DNA of 61,693 bases from Alistipes senegalensis (GCA_023665825.1 JAMPDE010000001.1:64544-126236); one strand, 5' to 3'. Counted from the stretch's first letter, positions 17,136 through 26,878 are shown. The notes: generated from the letters alone by a model not told the origin. Numbers and translations are program-made.

Positions 17136-19479
17136 CCTCCTCCGCTTCGTGTCGCTGCTTCTGCTGCCGTTTGGAGCCGTCACCGCAGGAACCCTGCCCG
17201 CTCGGGCGGAGGAAATCCCTGCGACGGCCCGAATCACCGCCGCGACCGCCGACGGTCTGACGAGCGAAGCAAACGAAACGGAAAGCACGCCGGCCGATAC
17301 GACCATCGTCGTCGACCGCGTGCAGGTGACGGCCATCAAGCAGGGCATGGCCCTGCGTTCGCTGCCTGTCGCATCGAGCATCGTGGGCAGCCGTGCCATC
17401 GAACGGGGCCATGTCGACGCGCTGAAATCTCTTTCGGAAACGGTGCCCAACCTCCACCTGCCGGACTACGGTTCGCGCATGACCTCGTCGATTTACGTGC
17501 GCGGACTGGGCGCCCGCATCGACCAGCCGGTCATCGGGCTGAACATCGACAACGTACCGGTGATGCAGAAAAACGCTTTCGACGTCGAACTGGCCGACGC
17601 CGAACGCATCGAAGTGCTGCGCGGCCCGCAGTCGACCCTCTACGGCCGCAACACGATGGGCGGCGTCATCAACGTCTACACCCTCTCACCGCTGCAATAC
17701 GAGGGCGTACGCATCGGCATGGAGTATGCCAGCGGCGACACGTATAAGTTCCGCGCATCGGCCTACCAGCGCCTGCGCCCCGACTGGGGCATCTCCGCGA
17801 CGGCGTTCTACAACCGGAGCGACGGATTTTTCCGCAACGAAGCGACCGGCGACCGCTGCGACTGGGAGCGCATGGGAGGCGGCCGGCTGAAACTGCAACA
17901 CCGCCGCGACGACCTGCGCGTGGACAACACCTTTTCGGTTTCGGTGCTCGATCAGGGCGGCTATCCCTATGCCTACGTGGGCCCGGACATCGTGCGCGAC
18001 GGCGAAGTCGTCGCCCGACACGGCGCAATCGCCTACGACGACCCGTGCGGCTACCGGCGCACGGAATTGAGCGACGGACTGACCGTCCGATACGATATGG
18101 CACGGTTTTCCGTATCGTCCATTACGGGATACCGATACTCCGACGACGAAATGACGCTCGACCAAGATTTCCTGCCGCTCTCCTACTTCACGCTCCGTCA
18201 GGCCCTGCGCGAACACAGCGTGACGGAAGACCTCGTCTTCCGGTCGCGCGACGACAGCGGCCGGCGCTACGGCTGGCTCTTCGGCGCATTCGGATTCTAC
18301 CGGCACGGCACGATGCACGCGCCGGTGCAATTCAAGCGGACGGGCATCGACGAACTGATTTTTGCCCATGCGAACGGACATCTGGACAATATCCGTTTCG
18401 AGAAAGTCGCCGACGAACTGTTGCTCTCGTCCGATTTTCGGATGCCCTCCTACGGCGGGGCCCTTTACCACGAATCGCGCTTCACGGCGGGCAAATGGAG
18501 CTTCACGGCGGGACTTCGGTTCGATATCGAGCGTACGACGCTCCGCTACCGCAGCCGGAGCGACCTCGACTACCTCTTGCTCATCGGCGATAACGACCCC
18601 GTCCGGCGAACGGCTTCCGTCGACGACCGCAACCGCATCGCGCACGTCTACACCGAACTGCTGCCCAAGTTCACGGCGCTCTATGCGTTCGACGAACGGC
18701 GCAACCTCTACGTCACGGTATCCAAAGGCTACAAGGCGGGCGGATTCAACACGCAGATATTCTCGGATATCCTGCAAGAAAAACTGAAATGGGCAATGGT
18801 TTCGGGCAGCGGCTACCAAGAAAAGGACATCATGTCCTACAAACCCGAATACAGCTGGAATTACGAGTTCGGCGGCCATTTCTCGTGCATGGACGGAGCC
18901 GTGCGGGGCGATTTCGCGCTGTTCTGCATCGACTGCCGCGACCAGCAGCTGACGGTCTTTCCGTCGGGCACCTCGACGGGCCGCATGATGACCAATGCCG
19001 GCCGCACGCGTTCGTGGGGCGGCGAAGCGGCCTTGCAATGCACTTTTTGGCACTCACTCGAAGTGAACGCCGCCTACGGCTATACGGACGCCCGATTCGT
19101 GCGCTACGACAACGGCCGGCAGGATTTCAGCGGCAACTACGTCCCCTATGCGCCGCAGCATACGCTGTCGCTTTCGGCGGTGAAAACCGTTCCGACGGGC
19201 GTCGGCTGGCTGGGCGACCTCGTGCTGCGTGTCGGCATGCGCGGCACGGGCGGCATCCGCTGGAACGAGGAAAACACCCTCGCACAACCCTTCTACACGT
19301 TGCTCGACGCCTCGATACGTTTCGAGCACCCGCACTATACGCTCGACCTATGGGGCCGCAACCTCGCAGACAAAGGCTACGATGTGTTCTATTTCAAGTC
19401 CATCGGCCACGAGTTCGTCCAGCGCGGACGCCCCCGCACATTCGGCATGACTTTAACCATTAACATTCATAAACCATGA
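17128..19479 (+). CDS. TonB-dependent outer-membrane receptor
   Basis: A 783-residue outer-membrane receptor with a signal peptide (residues 1-28). A TonB-box-like segment (TTIVVDRVQVTA) lies at about 55-66. The plug domain follows at about 75-190, with RIEVLRGPQSTLYGRNTMGG, then a 22-strand beta-barrel to the C-terminus. It lacks the carboxypeptidase-like N-terminal domain of SusC proteins. This suggests a cofactor, metal-chelate or small-molecule substrate rather than glycan, although the substrate is not determinable. The start overlaps rlmH by 8 bases (ATGAATAG), and the stop overlaps the next lipoprotein's start. Confidence 0.9.
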   Translation: MNSLLRFVSLLLLPFGAVTAGTLPARAEEIPATARITAATADGLTSEANETESTPADTTIVVDRVQVTAIKQGMALRSLPVASSIVGSRAIERGHVDALKSLSETVPNLHLPDYGSRMTSSIYVRGLGARIDQPVIGLNIDNVPVMQKNAFDVELADAERIEVLRGPQSTLYGRNTMGGVINVYTLSPLQYEGVRIGMEYASGDTYKFRASAYQRLRPDWGISATAFYNRSDGFFRNEATGDRCDWERMGGGRLKLQHRRDDLRVDNTFSVSVLDQGGYPYAYVGPDIVRDGEVVARHGAIAYDDPCGYRRTELSDGLTVRYDMARFSVSSITGYRYSDDEMTLDQDFLPLSYFTLRQALREHSVTEDLVFRSRDDSGRRYGWLFGAFGFYRHGTMHAPVQFKRTGIDELIFAHANGHLDNIRFEKVADELLLSSDFRMPSYGGALYHESRFTAGKWSFTAGLRFDIERTTLRYRSRSDLDYLLLIGDNDPVRRTASVDDRNRIAHVYTELLPKFTALYAFDERRNLYVTVSKGYKAGGFNTQIFSDILQEKLKWAMVSGSGYQEKDIMSYKPEYSWNYEFGGHFSCMDGAVRGDFALFCIDCRDQQLTVFPSGTSTGRMMTNAGRTRSWGGEAALQCTFWHSLEVNAAYGYTDARFVRYDNGRQDFSGNYVPYAPQHTLSLSAVKTVPTGVGWLGDLVLRVGMRGTGGIRWNEENTLAQPFYTLLDASIRFEHPHYTLDLWGRNLADKGYDVFYFKSIGHEFVQRGRPRTFGMTLTINIHKP

Positions 19480-20012
19480 TCAAGAAATTCTTTATGTTCG
19501 CTTTGGCACTGGCGACCTGCGTCGCCTGCGACGATGACCACAACGGCCCCGACTACGAAGACGACAACGACAACATACTCAACGGCATGATCGTCGACCG
19601 CGATCCGATGGTTTTTCTCGGAACCTCGACCGTAACGGCTCCCGACGGAACGACTTTCGTCGAAGAGAACGCCCGATTCAGCATCGTCGGCGATTTTCCG
19701 ACGCTCATCACTCCGACCGCAACCTCGCTGTCGCTCTACATGCACGGCGTGCGTTTCGCCGAAGCGATGCCGGGACTCGAAATGCGCATCGTCGACCTCG
19801 CCTATGTTCCCGGAGCCGGTCCGAACCTGACTTTCAAGAACGAGGGGCCGCTCACGCCCCAAGCCAACATCGCCGGAAGCGGCTGGAACGACTACGCAAA
19901 ATATCCGATCACGGCGCTCGACGGCTCGATCGTGAACGTGAACTGCCGCATCGCATTCACTTGCATGGGTACTTTCCGAGTAGTATTCGAGGGTCGGATG
20001 CTCGACGACTGA
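19476..20012 (+). CDS. Small surface lipoprotein paired with the TonB receptor
   Basis: A 178-residue protein with a lipoprotein signal (MIKKFFMFALALATCVAC, lipidated Cys at 18). A very acidic linker follows (DDDHNGPDYEDDNDN), then a beta-rich domain of about 140 residues that could be calycin-like. No family is recognised with certainty. Its ATG overlaps the TonB receptor's stop (ATGA), so translation is coupled and the two probably form a receptor-lipoprotein complex, as in SusC/SusD or HmuR/HmuY pairs. The acidic linker is a common Bacteroidetes surface-export feature. Confidence 0.65.
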   Translation: MIKKFFMFALALATCVACDDDHNGPDYEDDNDNILNGMIVDRDPMVFLGTSTVTAPDGTTFVEENARFSIVGDFPTLITPTATSLSLYMHGVRFAEAMPGLEMRIVDLAYVPGAGPNLTFKNEGPLTPQANIAGSGWNDYAKYPITALDGSIVNVNCRIAFTCMGTFRVVFEGRMLDD

Positions 20013-20055
20013 CCCTCTTATCCGTCCGACAACCAATAAGAACCCACCGGATCCC

Positions 20056-20772
20056 ATGAAAAACAGACGTAGCCCATCCTGTTTGTTTGCGGCCGTCGCC
20101 ATTGCGGTTTGCTCGGTTTGCCATGCCGGCAACAACGGCAACGCCGCAAACGGCAATATCGCATCGCCCCCCGTCGACGCAATCGCACGGTACAATACCG
20201 ACGGCCACACGGTTTATTTGCTGGCCGACGACGCTGCCGGCCCTTTCCATCTCGGCGCAATCATTCCGAACGAGTTGAAGGGTTTCGACGTGTCCCGATC
20301 GAAGGAGGAGGCGACCGTTTCGGGAAAAAGCCTCGAAATTCCCGTATATATTTACGAAATCGGCAACGAAGGTTGGGTTAAAGTCTCGCCGCAGTATGAT
20401 GCGGAAACCGGCCGGGTGAACGACAGGATAGGCGAAATCTTCGTCTATTCCGAGCTCTTCCTGACCGACAAAGGCATCGGCGCAATTTCGTCGATAGCGG
20501 AATTCGCCGCAACCTATCCAGAGTTCAGCATCCGGCGTGCCGATGAAGAGAAGCTGTTCATTGTCGAAACGCCTCACCTCCATAACGTTCAATTCCTCCT
20601 CAGAGACGAGTACTATGTCGGGGCAGCCCCCGACTCAAAATCAAGTGTTTCCGGCAAGCTGAAAGTTTCCGACTTCAAAAAGAATTCATACTTCTGTGCA
20701 ATCCGCATTTGCCGCTGCGGCATCTATGGAGAAGTCCTCCGTCGGAAGAACGAGGGCACTTTCTCGTTCTGA
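20056..20772 (+). CDS. Exported protein of unknown function
   Basis: A 238-residue protein with an N-terminal signal sequence (about residues 1-24) and a mixed alpha/beta body. I do not recognise the family. The last 30 residues (for example CAIRICRCGIYGEVLRRK) are basic and Cys-rich, unlike the acidic-neutral body, which suggests a frameshift near 20685 or a recently extended C-terminus. It follows the TonB-receptor lipoprotein by 43 bases on the same strand and may belong to that operon. Confidence 0.5.
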   Translation: MKNRRSPSCLFAAVAIAVCSVCHAGNNGNAANGNIASPPVDAIARYNTDGHTVYLLADDAAGPFHLGAIIPNELKGFDVSRSKEEATVSGKSLEIPVYIYEIGNEGWVKVSPQYDAETGRVNDRIGEIFVYSELFLTDKGIGAISSIAEFAATYPEFSIRRADEEKLFIVETPHLHNVQFLLRDEYYVGAAPDSKSSVSGKLKVSDFKKNSYFCAIRICRCGIYGEVLRRKNEGTFSF

Positions 20773-20829
20773 CCGATTGGGAGCCCGAAACGCACCTGCG
20801 GGAAGCACGGCACTTTGAGAAAAACATAT

Positions 20830-20837
20830 TATATTTG
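20830..20837 (+). promoter_or_regulatory. Bacteroidetes -7 box before nadC
   Basis: TATATTTG matches TAnnTTTG. It lies 73 bases upstream of the nadC ATG; a TTTG lies upstream at 20814, though with shorter spacing than usual. Confidence 0.5.
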
Positions 20838-20910
20838 CAAACAAGCGGGTCATCTGGCACAAAACGCTGAAATTCGCCAAGTTGCCCAACCATTGAAAAT
20901 CTAAAATAAA

Positions 20911-21765
20911 ATGAAGCCCGAATACAAACCTTTCGTAGACGAACTGATCGAACTCTGCATCAAGGAGGACATCGGCGACGGCGACCACACGTCGCTCTGC
21001 TGCATTCCGACCGAAGAACGCGGCCGGATGCGCCTGCTGTGCAAGCAGGAGGGCGTCATCGCCGGCATCGAAATCGCGCAGCTCGTTTTCCAGCGTCTCG
21101 ACCCCGAAATGCAGTTCGAGCAGAAACTCCGCGACGGCGACCGCGTGAAGCGCGGCGACGTGGCGTTCTACGTGACGGGACGCCTGCACTCGCTGTTGCA
21201 GGCTGAACGCATCGTGCTGAACATCATGCAGCGCATGAGCGGCGTGGCGACGCAGACGGCCGTCTACGTACAACGGCTCGACGGCCTCCACACCCGCGTA
21301 CTCGACACGCGCAAGACCACGCCCGGCATGCGCGTGCTGGACAAAATGGCGGTGAAAATCGGCGGCGGCGAAAACCACCGCATGGGACTGTTCGACATGA
21401 TTCTGCTGAAAGACAACCACATCGACTTCGCAGGGGGCATCCGCGCGGCCATCGAAGGCGCGCGCAAATACCTGCGCGAAAAGGGCAAGAACATCCCCAT
21501 CGAGTGCGAAGTACGTTCGCTGGAAGATATCGACGAAGTATTCGCGGCCGGAGGGGTCGACCGCATCATGTTCGACAACTTCACGCCCGAAATGACGCGC
21601 CGTGCGGTGGCCAAAGTCGCCGGACGCGCCGAAACCGAATCGAGCGGCGGCATCACGCTGGAAACCCTGCGCGAATATGCGGCCTGCGGCGTCGATTTCA
21701 TTTCGGTCGGCGCGCTGACGCATCAGATCAAATCGCTCGACCTGTCGCTCAAAGCCTGCGAATAG
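20911..21765 (+). CDS. nadC: Nicotinate-nucleotide pyrophosphorylase (carboxylating)
   Basis: A 284-residue quinolinate phosphoribosyltransferase. It converts quinolinate and PRPP to nicotinate mononucleotide, CO2 and pyrophosphate in NAD biosynthesis. Family signatures are the N-terminal EDIGDGDHTS, LLQAERIVLNIMQRMSGVAT at about 97-116, DTRKTTPGMR near 131, KDNH at about 168, and ECEVRSLED. Length is standard. The ATG at 20911 follows a promoter-like box. The next gene starts 11 bases after its stop. Confidence 0.96.
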   Translation: MKPEYKPFVDELIELCIKEDIGDGDHTSLCCIPTEERGRMRLLCKQEGVIAGIEIAQLVFQRLDPEMQFEQKLRDGDRVKRGDVAFYVTGRLHSLLQAERIVLNIMQRMSGVATQTAVYVQRLDGLHTRVLDTRKTTPGMRVLDKMAVKIGGGENHRMGLFDMILLKDNHIDFAGGIRAAIEGARKYLREKGKNIPIECEVRSLEDIDEVFAAGGVDRIMFDNFTPEMTRRAVAKVAGRAETESSGGITLETLREYAACGVDFISVGALTHQIKSLDLSLKACE

Positions 21766-21776
21766 GTACGAATACC

Positions 21777-23159
21777 ATGATCCGGTTCCGGCCCGTCACG
21801 CTGCACGACAAGGCGGCCATCGAACGCTACACGATGTCCGCCGAAACGACGGACTGCGACCTTGCGTTCGCCAACATGTTCTGCTGGCTGCCGGTCTACC
21901 GCAGCGCATGGGCCGAAGTCGACGGTTTTCTGGTCATCCGGTTCCACATCGGCGGGAGCGAGCGGATCGGTTACATGCAACCCGTCGGCAAAGGCGATTT
22001 CACGCCCCTGATACCGCTGTTGCAGGCCGATGCGGAAGAACACGGCCAACGGCTGCGCATCTTGGGGCTGACCGAACGCGGGTGCGAAATGCTCCGCAAT
22101 ATGCCGACCGTCCGTTTCGCGTTCGAGAGCGACCCGGCGTGGGCCGATTATCTCTATGCGGCGGACGACCTGCGGCACCTGCCGGGACGCCGCTACCAGC
22201 CCAAGCGCAATCACATCAACCGTTTCACGGCCGAACACCCCGACTACCGCTATGAGCCGCTGACCCCCGACCGGTTCGACGAGTGCCTGCGGCTCGAACG
22301 GGCATGGCGGCAGACGCACGAAGGCCACACGTCGGAACTCTGTGCCGAACAGCAGGCCATGCAACGCGGATTCGCCCACTTCGACGAATTGGGATTGCAG
22401 GGCGGCTGCATCTACGTCGGCGACCGGCTGGTGGCGTTCACCTACGGTTCGGCGGTCAACGAGCACACGTTCGACACCCATTTCGAGAAAGCGGACGCGA
22501 CCTGCGACGGAGCGTTCGCCGTCATCAACAAGCTATTCGCCGAACACCTGCCGGAGCGATTCACGCGCATCAACCGCGAGGAAGATCTCGGATTGGAGGG
22601 GCTGCGGCGGGCGAAACGCTCCTATCATCCGGTGGAAATCGCGCAAAAACATCGGGCTGTACTGCTGGATACCGCCGAAACAGCCTGCAAGGAGCTGTGG
22701 ACGGAGGCGTTCGGGGACGAGGAAACGTTCGTCGATTCGTTTCTGCTGCACCATTACCGGCGGGAGCGGATGCTCACGGCCGAATGCGACGGCCGCATGG
22801 CGGCCATGCTCCACCTGCTGCCGTTTCGGAGCGAACTGGGCCGCACGACCTACATCTACGGCGTAGCGACGGCAGCCGCCTGCCGCAATCGAGGGCTGGC
22901 GGGAAAGCTGATGCGCGAAGCGATGCAGCGCATCGACGAACGGGGCGACGATGCGGCGATATTGATACCCTCACCGGAAAAAGAGTGGCTGCGCGACTTT
23001 TACGGGCGGTTCGGATTTGCGGGCGAGGCGCCCGTAACGTTCCGCTCGGCCGACGGATTCGATTTCGGCACGGGCGTGCCGGAGCAAGACCTCGCGATGG
23101 TCTGGCGGCGCAATGCGGAAGTATCGCTGCCGGAGAAACTGACCTGCCACCCCGAATAA
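21777..23159 (+). CDS. DUF2156 (LPG-synthase-like) - GNAT acetyltransferase fusion
   Basis: A 460-residue protein starting at ATG 21777; a much longer frame exists but its upstream part overlaps nadC. Residues 1 to about 290 resemble the DUF2156/phosphatidylglycerol lysyltransferase C-terminal fold, itself a GNAT-like domain, with RRYQPKRNHINRF and GGCIYVGDRLVAFTYGSAV. Residues about 310-440 are a second GNAT N-acyltransferase domain with the acetyl-CoA-binding segment VATAAACRNRGLAGKLM. Such tandem proteins are frequent in Bacteroidetes, with unknown substrates. There are no membrane segments, so it is cytoplasmic. It follows nadC by 11 bases and is probably co-transcribed. Confidence 0.75.
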   Translation: MIRFRPVTLHDKAAIERYTMSAETTDCDLAFANMFCWLPVYRSAWAEVDGFLVIRFHIGGSERIGYMQPVGKGDFTPLIPLLQADAEEHGQRLRILGLTERGCEMLRNMPTVRFAFESDPAWADYLYAADDLRHLPGRRYQPKRNHINRFTAEHPDYRYEPLTPDRFDECLRLERAWRQTHEGHTSELCAEQQAMQRGFAHFDELGLQGGCIYVGDRLVAFTYGSAVNEHTFDTHFEKADATCDGAFAVINKLFAEHLPERFTRINREEDLGLEGLRRAKRSYHPVEIAQKHRAVLLDTAETACKELWTEAFGDEETFVDSFLLHHYRRERMLTAECDGRMAAMLHLLPFRSELGRTTYIYGVATAAACRNRGLAGKLMREAMQRIDERGDDAAILIPSPEKEWLRDFYGRFGFAGEAPVTFRSADGFDFGTGVPEQDLAMVWRRNAEVSLPEKLTCHPE

Positions 23160-23215
23160 ACGCACCCTGCAATAGCGATTACGGCCCGCACTGCAAGAGG
23201 AGCCGCACTCGCTTT

Positions 23216-23258
23216 GAATAAAAATTCCCGACCGAAATACGGCCAGGAACTTTTATTC
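23216..23258. terminator. Bidirectional terminator between convergent genes
   Basis: GAATAAAAATTCC (23216-23228) pairs with GGAACTTTTATTC (23246-23258) with one mismatch. The A- and T-rich outer ends serve both strands. It separates the DUF2156-GNAT gene (plus) from the M16 protease gene (minus). Confidence 0.7.
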
Positions 23259-23292
23259 ATGCGGGCGGATAACTCCGACGCCCGTCGAAAGA

Positions 23293-26190
23293 TCAATACC
23301 CGAAAATCTCTTCGGACGAAACGGTCTTCACGGGGCCGAGCGTCTTCAAGTACTTCGTGTCGAGGTCCTTGATATCGCCCAAGATGCCGTAAATGTAGTG
23401 GCGGTTCTTGACCCACTTCTCCTGCGTGGCTTTGACGTCGTCGAGCGTCAGGTGCTGGATTTCGTCGAACAACAGCTTGTTGCGGTCTTCGGTCAAGCCC
23501 ATGTCGCGCAAGTTGATGTAGCTCCACAGCACGTCCGATTTAGTCGTGCGTTCGGTGCGCAGACGGGCCAGAATACCCTCTTTGGCGATGACGAACGCCG
23601 CTTCGGATTCGGGCATCTTTTCGATGATCTCGTCGAATGCCTCGATAGCCTGCCGCATCTTGTCGTTCTGCGTGGCGATGAAGGCTTGGTAACCGTAGAA
23701 ACCGTCGGCATGGCCCGGAGCGAACAACGCCGCCCATGCCGAATAGGCCAGACCGCGCGCCTCACGCATCTCTTGGAACACGATGGAGTTCATGCCGCCG
23801 CCGAAATACTCGTTATAGAGCGTCAGAGCCGGCGTATTGGTCTCGTCGAACTTCTCGCCGCGATTGGAGTACTGCACGTAGTAGAGCTGTTTGGCATCGT
23901 ACTGCGCAAGAATCACCTCGCTCTTGTCCGTGCGGCGCAAATCCACGAACTGCTTGTTCAGCGGTTCGAGCACGTCGGCGGTCTTGTGATGCTCGGCGAG
24001 CGTCGTTTTCAATTCGGATTCGGATTGCGGGCCGTAGTAGAGCACCTCGTGGGCCTTGCCGTAGAGCTCCTTCACCTTGCCGAGCAACTCACCGGAAGTC
24101 AATGCGGCCAACTCTTTGTTGGACAGCGTGATTTTCTTCATGTAATCGCCGCCGAAGAAGAGATAGTTGCGCAGCGCGTTGAAGCAGCGGGCCTGATTCA
24201 GTTTCGCATCGGCACGGCTTTTCATCATGTCGCTTTTCAGATTGGCGAGGATGGCTTCGTCGGGCACGGCGTTGAGCAGCAGCGCATCGACGATCTCCAT
24301 CGCCTTGCCCATGTTCTCGGAGAGACCCGAAAGGGTAATCGACGACTGGGTGGCTCCTGCGCTCATACCGAACGAGCAGCCGATGCGATAGAGTTCTTTG
24401 GCGATCTCTTCGGCGGTCTGGGCGTCGGTGCCGAGATAACCCACGTAGTTGAATGCCAGATTCAGGGCCGGGTCGTTCTCCGTACCGGTATTGAACACAT
24501 AGGAGAGCGTGAAAATGTCGTTGGTTTCGTTCTGCTTGTAGAGTACGTCGACACCCGGTTTCACCGAGAATTTCGACATGTCCTTGTCGTAATCGACGTA
24601 AACGGGCTCGATGGGCTTCACTTCGGTCGCCTTGATTTCGGCGAGGAATGCGCTCTCTTGGTCGCGGTTGGTCACGATAGGCGTGATTTTGGGTGCGGAG
24701 ATCTTCTGCACGCTCTTGTCCTCGCCCTCGCGCTTATAAACGACAGCGTAGCTTTCAGGGCCGAGATACTCGTTGGCCCAGTCGATGACATCCTGCTTGG
24801 TCACTTTGGCAATATCCTCGACGAAGTGCACTTGGTCGGCCCAGTCGATGCCGTAGATGAACGCATTGACATAGAGGTCGGCGGGGTCGTTCTCCATCGA
24901 CTGCATTTCGGACATCTTGAAGTCGTTGATGACGGCTTCGAGCAGCGCCTCGTCGAAATCGCCGCTGCGCAGTTTGGCCACCTCGCCCAACAGCAGGTCA
25001 CGCACGGCTTCGAGGCTCTGGCCCTGCTTCGGACGACCGGCGACGAAGAACGTGCTGTAATCGGGCTGGCCCGAATAATAGCCGTAGCTGCCCAGCGTTT
25101 TCTGCAACTGGTTCAGGTCGAGGTCGATCAGACCGGCCTGTCCGTTGTAGAGGATCTGACCGGCCACCTTGCCGGCCAACGCCTCTTTGCCGGCCGTTTC
25201 GCCCGGCAGACGCCAGCCCAACGTAACGTTGGCGGCTTCGAGGCCGTAGACCTCCTTGACGACCGGCGTCGTGATAGGCTGCTCGGGCTCGAACTCCAAT
25301 TTCGGGAGATTCGGGTTGGGCTCCATCGCACCGAAATACTTGTCGATGGTGGCGATCATCTCGTCGGGGTCGAAGTCGCCCGCCACGCAGATAGCGATGT
25401 TATTGGGCACGTAGTAGGTCTTGTGGTAGTTCTTGACGTTGGTAATCGACGGATTTTTCAGATGCTCCTGCGTACCCAGCACGGTCTGCGTGCCGTAGGG
25501 GTGATGCGGGAACAGCGCGGCGTCGAGCGTCTCCCACACCTTGCGGCTGTCGCGGGTGAGGGACATGTTCTTCTCCTCGTAGATGGTCTCCAACTCGGTG
25601 TGGAAGCCGCGAATGACCGGATGCCGGAAGCGGTCGGCCTGAATGCGGGCCCAATTGTCGATCTGGTTCGAGGGAATGTCCTCGACGTAGACCGTCATGT
25701 CCTGCGACGTGTAGGCGTTCGTGCCGTTGGCGCCGATTGCGGCCATCAGCTTGTCGTACTCGTTCGGAATGGCGATTTTCGAGGCCTCGTAACTGATCGA
25801 GTCGATGCGGTGGTAGATGGCCGCACGCTCGGCCTCGTCGGTCGTCAGGCGGTAGGTCTCGAACAGCATTTCGATTTCGTCGAGCAACGGTTTTTCGGCA
25901 GCGTAATCCGACGTGCCGAACTGCTCGGTGCCCTTGAACATCAGGTGCTCGAAGTAGTGGGCCAGACCGGTCGTCTCGTGCGGGTCGTTCTTGCCGCCCA
26001 CCTTCACGGCGATATAGGTCTGGATGCGCGGCTTCTCCTTGCTGACGCTCATGTAAACCTTCAACCCGTTGTCCAGCGTGTAGATACGGGTTTTGAGCGG
26101 ATCGCCCGAAACGCGCTCGTACTTGTACTTGCTACAAGCTGCGGTAAGCATCGCTACGACGACTACCGCCCAAAATAGGAGTTTCTTCAT
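23293..26190 (-). CDS. M16 family metalloprotease, lipoprotein
   Basis: A 965-residue insulinase/pitrilysin-family zinc protease. It starts at ATG 26190, giving a lipoprotein signal (MKKLLFWAVVVVAMLTAAC, Cys 19); an upstream in-frame Met would spoil that signal. The inverted zinc motif HYFEH lies at residues 78-82. A second, inactive M16 half occupies about 500-965, with a conserved FGGGMNSIVFQEMREARGLAYS-type segment at about 780. The single-chain two-repeat layout suggests a clamshell peptidase degrading peptides in the periplasm or at the surface. A DUF456 membrane-protein gene lies 34 bases upstream on the same strand. Confidence 0.92.
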   Translation of the reverse strand: MKKLLFWAVVVVAMLTAACSKYKYERVSGDPLKTRIYTLDNGLKVYMSVSKEKPRIQTYIAVKVGGKNDPHETTGLAHYFEHLMFKGTEQFGTSDYAAEKPLLDEIEMLFETYRLTTDEAERAAIYHRIDSISYEASKIAIPNEYDKLMAAIGANGTNAYTSQDMTVYVEDIPSNQIDNWARIQADRFRHPVIRGFHTELETIYEEKNMSLTRDSRKVWETLDAALFPHHPYGTQTVLGTQEHLKNPSITNVKNYHKTYYVPNNIAICVAGDFDPDEMIATIDKYFGAMEPNPNLPKLEFEPEQPITTPVVKEVYGLEAANVTLGWRLPGETAGKEALAGKVAGQILYNGQAGLIDLDLNQLQKTLGSYGYYSGQPDYSTFFVAGRPKQGQSLEAVRDLLLGEVAKLRSGDFDEALLEAVINDFKMSEMQSMENDPADLYVNAFIYGIDWADQVHFVEDIAKVTKQDVIDWANEYLGPESYAVVYKREGEDKSVQKISAPKITPIVTNRDQESAFLAEIKATEVKPIEPVYVDYDKDMSKFSVKPGVDVLYKQNETNDIFTLSYVFNTGTENDPALNLAFNYVGYLGTDAQTAEEIAKELYRIGCSFGMSAGATQSSITLSGLSENMGKAMEIVDALLLNAVPDEAILANLKSDMMKSRADAKLNQARCFNALRNYLFFGGDYMKKITLSNKELAALTSGELLGKVKELYGKAHEVLYYGPQSESELKTTLAEHHKTADVLEPLNKQFVDLRRTDKSEVILAQYDAKQLYYVQYSNRGEKFDETNTPALTLYNEYFGGGMNSIVFQEMREARGLAYSAWAALFAPGHADGFYGYQAFIATQNDKMRQAIEAFDEIIEKMPESEAAFVIAKEGILARLRTERTTKSDVLWSYINLRDMGLTEDRNKLLFDEIQHLTLDDVKATQEKWVKNRHYIYGILGDIKDLDTKYLKTLGPVKTVSSEEIFGY

Positions 26191-26224
26191 GCGTTTTTTA
26201 TGGTTAATGAATCTTTTTCGCAAA

Positions 26225-26707
26225 CTAAACGAACAACTGACGGACGATGACGATAGCCAGTCCGATGGTGACGCACAATTTCAAGCCCGTGCCGACGAGA
26301 AAAGCGAGGAACGAACCGATGCCCACTTGCAGGGCGCGGGCCGTGTCGCTGCTGTCGTGGAGCAGTTCGCCGATGACGGCCCCGAAGAACGGGCCCAACA
26401 GAATGCCGATGGGCGGGAAGATGAAAATCCCCGCAACGGCCCCCACCGTAGCCCCGATGACGCCGGCACGCGAACCGCCGAAACGTTTGGCCATCCAGCC
26501 GGGCAGGAAATAGTCGGCAGCGGTGACAATGGCGGTGACGACGCCCCAAATCCAAAGCGTTTCAGCCCCGACCTGCGTATAGGAAGCGGCCGCGATGCAG
26601 AGCAATCCGCCGTAGCCGAGCAACGGGCCGGGCAACGCAGGCACGACGGCCCCGATGATGCCGAGCACGGCCAACAAGCATGCGACGACCGACAGAAAAA
26701 CGTCCAT
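26225..26707 (-). CDS. DUF456 family membrane protein
   Basis: A 160-residue protein with four to five hydrophobic segments and Gly-rich repeats such as GPLLGYGGLL and GATVGAVAGIFIFPPIGI-type elements, characteristic of DUF456. Function is unknown. It is the first gene of a likely operon with the M16 protease and has its own -7 box 31 bases upstream. Confidence 0.85.
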   Translation of the reverse strand: MDVFLSVVACLLAVLGIIGAVVPALPGPLLGYGGLLCIAAASYTQVGAETLWIWGVVTAIVTAADYFLPGWMAKRFGGSRAGVIGATVGAVAGIFIFPPIGILLGPFFGAVIGELLHDSSDTARALQVGIGSFLAFLVGTGLKLCVTIGLAIVIVRQLFV

Positions 26708-26737
26708 TTTCTTCTTCTAAAAATTTCTTACCTGCGG

Positions 26738-26745
26738 CAAATATA
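26738..26745 (-). promoter_or_regulatory. Bacteroidetes -7 box before DUF456-M16
   Basis: On the minus strand TATATTTG matches TAnnTTTG, 31 bases before the ATG at 26707. Confidence 0.6.
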
Positions 26746-26760
26746 ACGATTTTCAATAAA

Positions 26761-26786
26761 AAAATCTCCTTTTACGGAGATTTTTT
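26761..26786. terminator. AT-flanked terminator hairpin
   Basis: AAAATCTCC pairs with GGAGATTTT around the loop TTTTAC. It is flanked by A and T runs on both sides, so it can act in either direction. It insulates the DUF456 promoter from panC-panD read-through. Confidence 0.75.
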
Positions 26787-26878
26787 CGATTCGGGACGCA
26801 CGATTTTTCATCAGTTGCTTTTTCACGGGACATGGGGCGGACGGCGGCAACTCCGACGGGTCAGTCCGGCGCGGCGAC

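Noticed and set aside
21504-21776. N-terminal extension of the DUF2156-GNAT protein
   Set aside because: It overlaps nadC, is Arg-rich and unlike the family; the ATG at 21777 fits.
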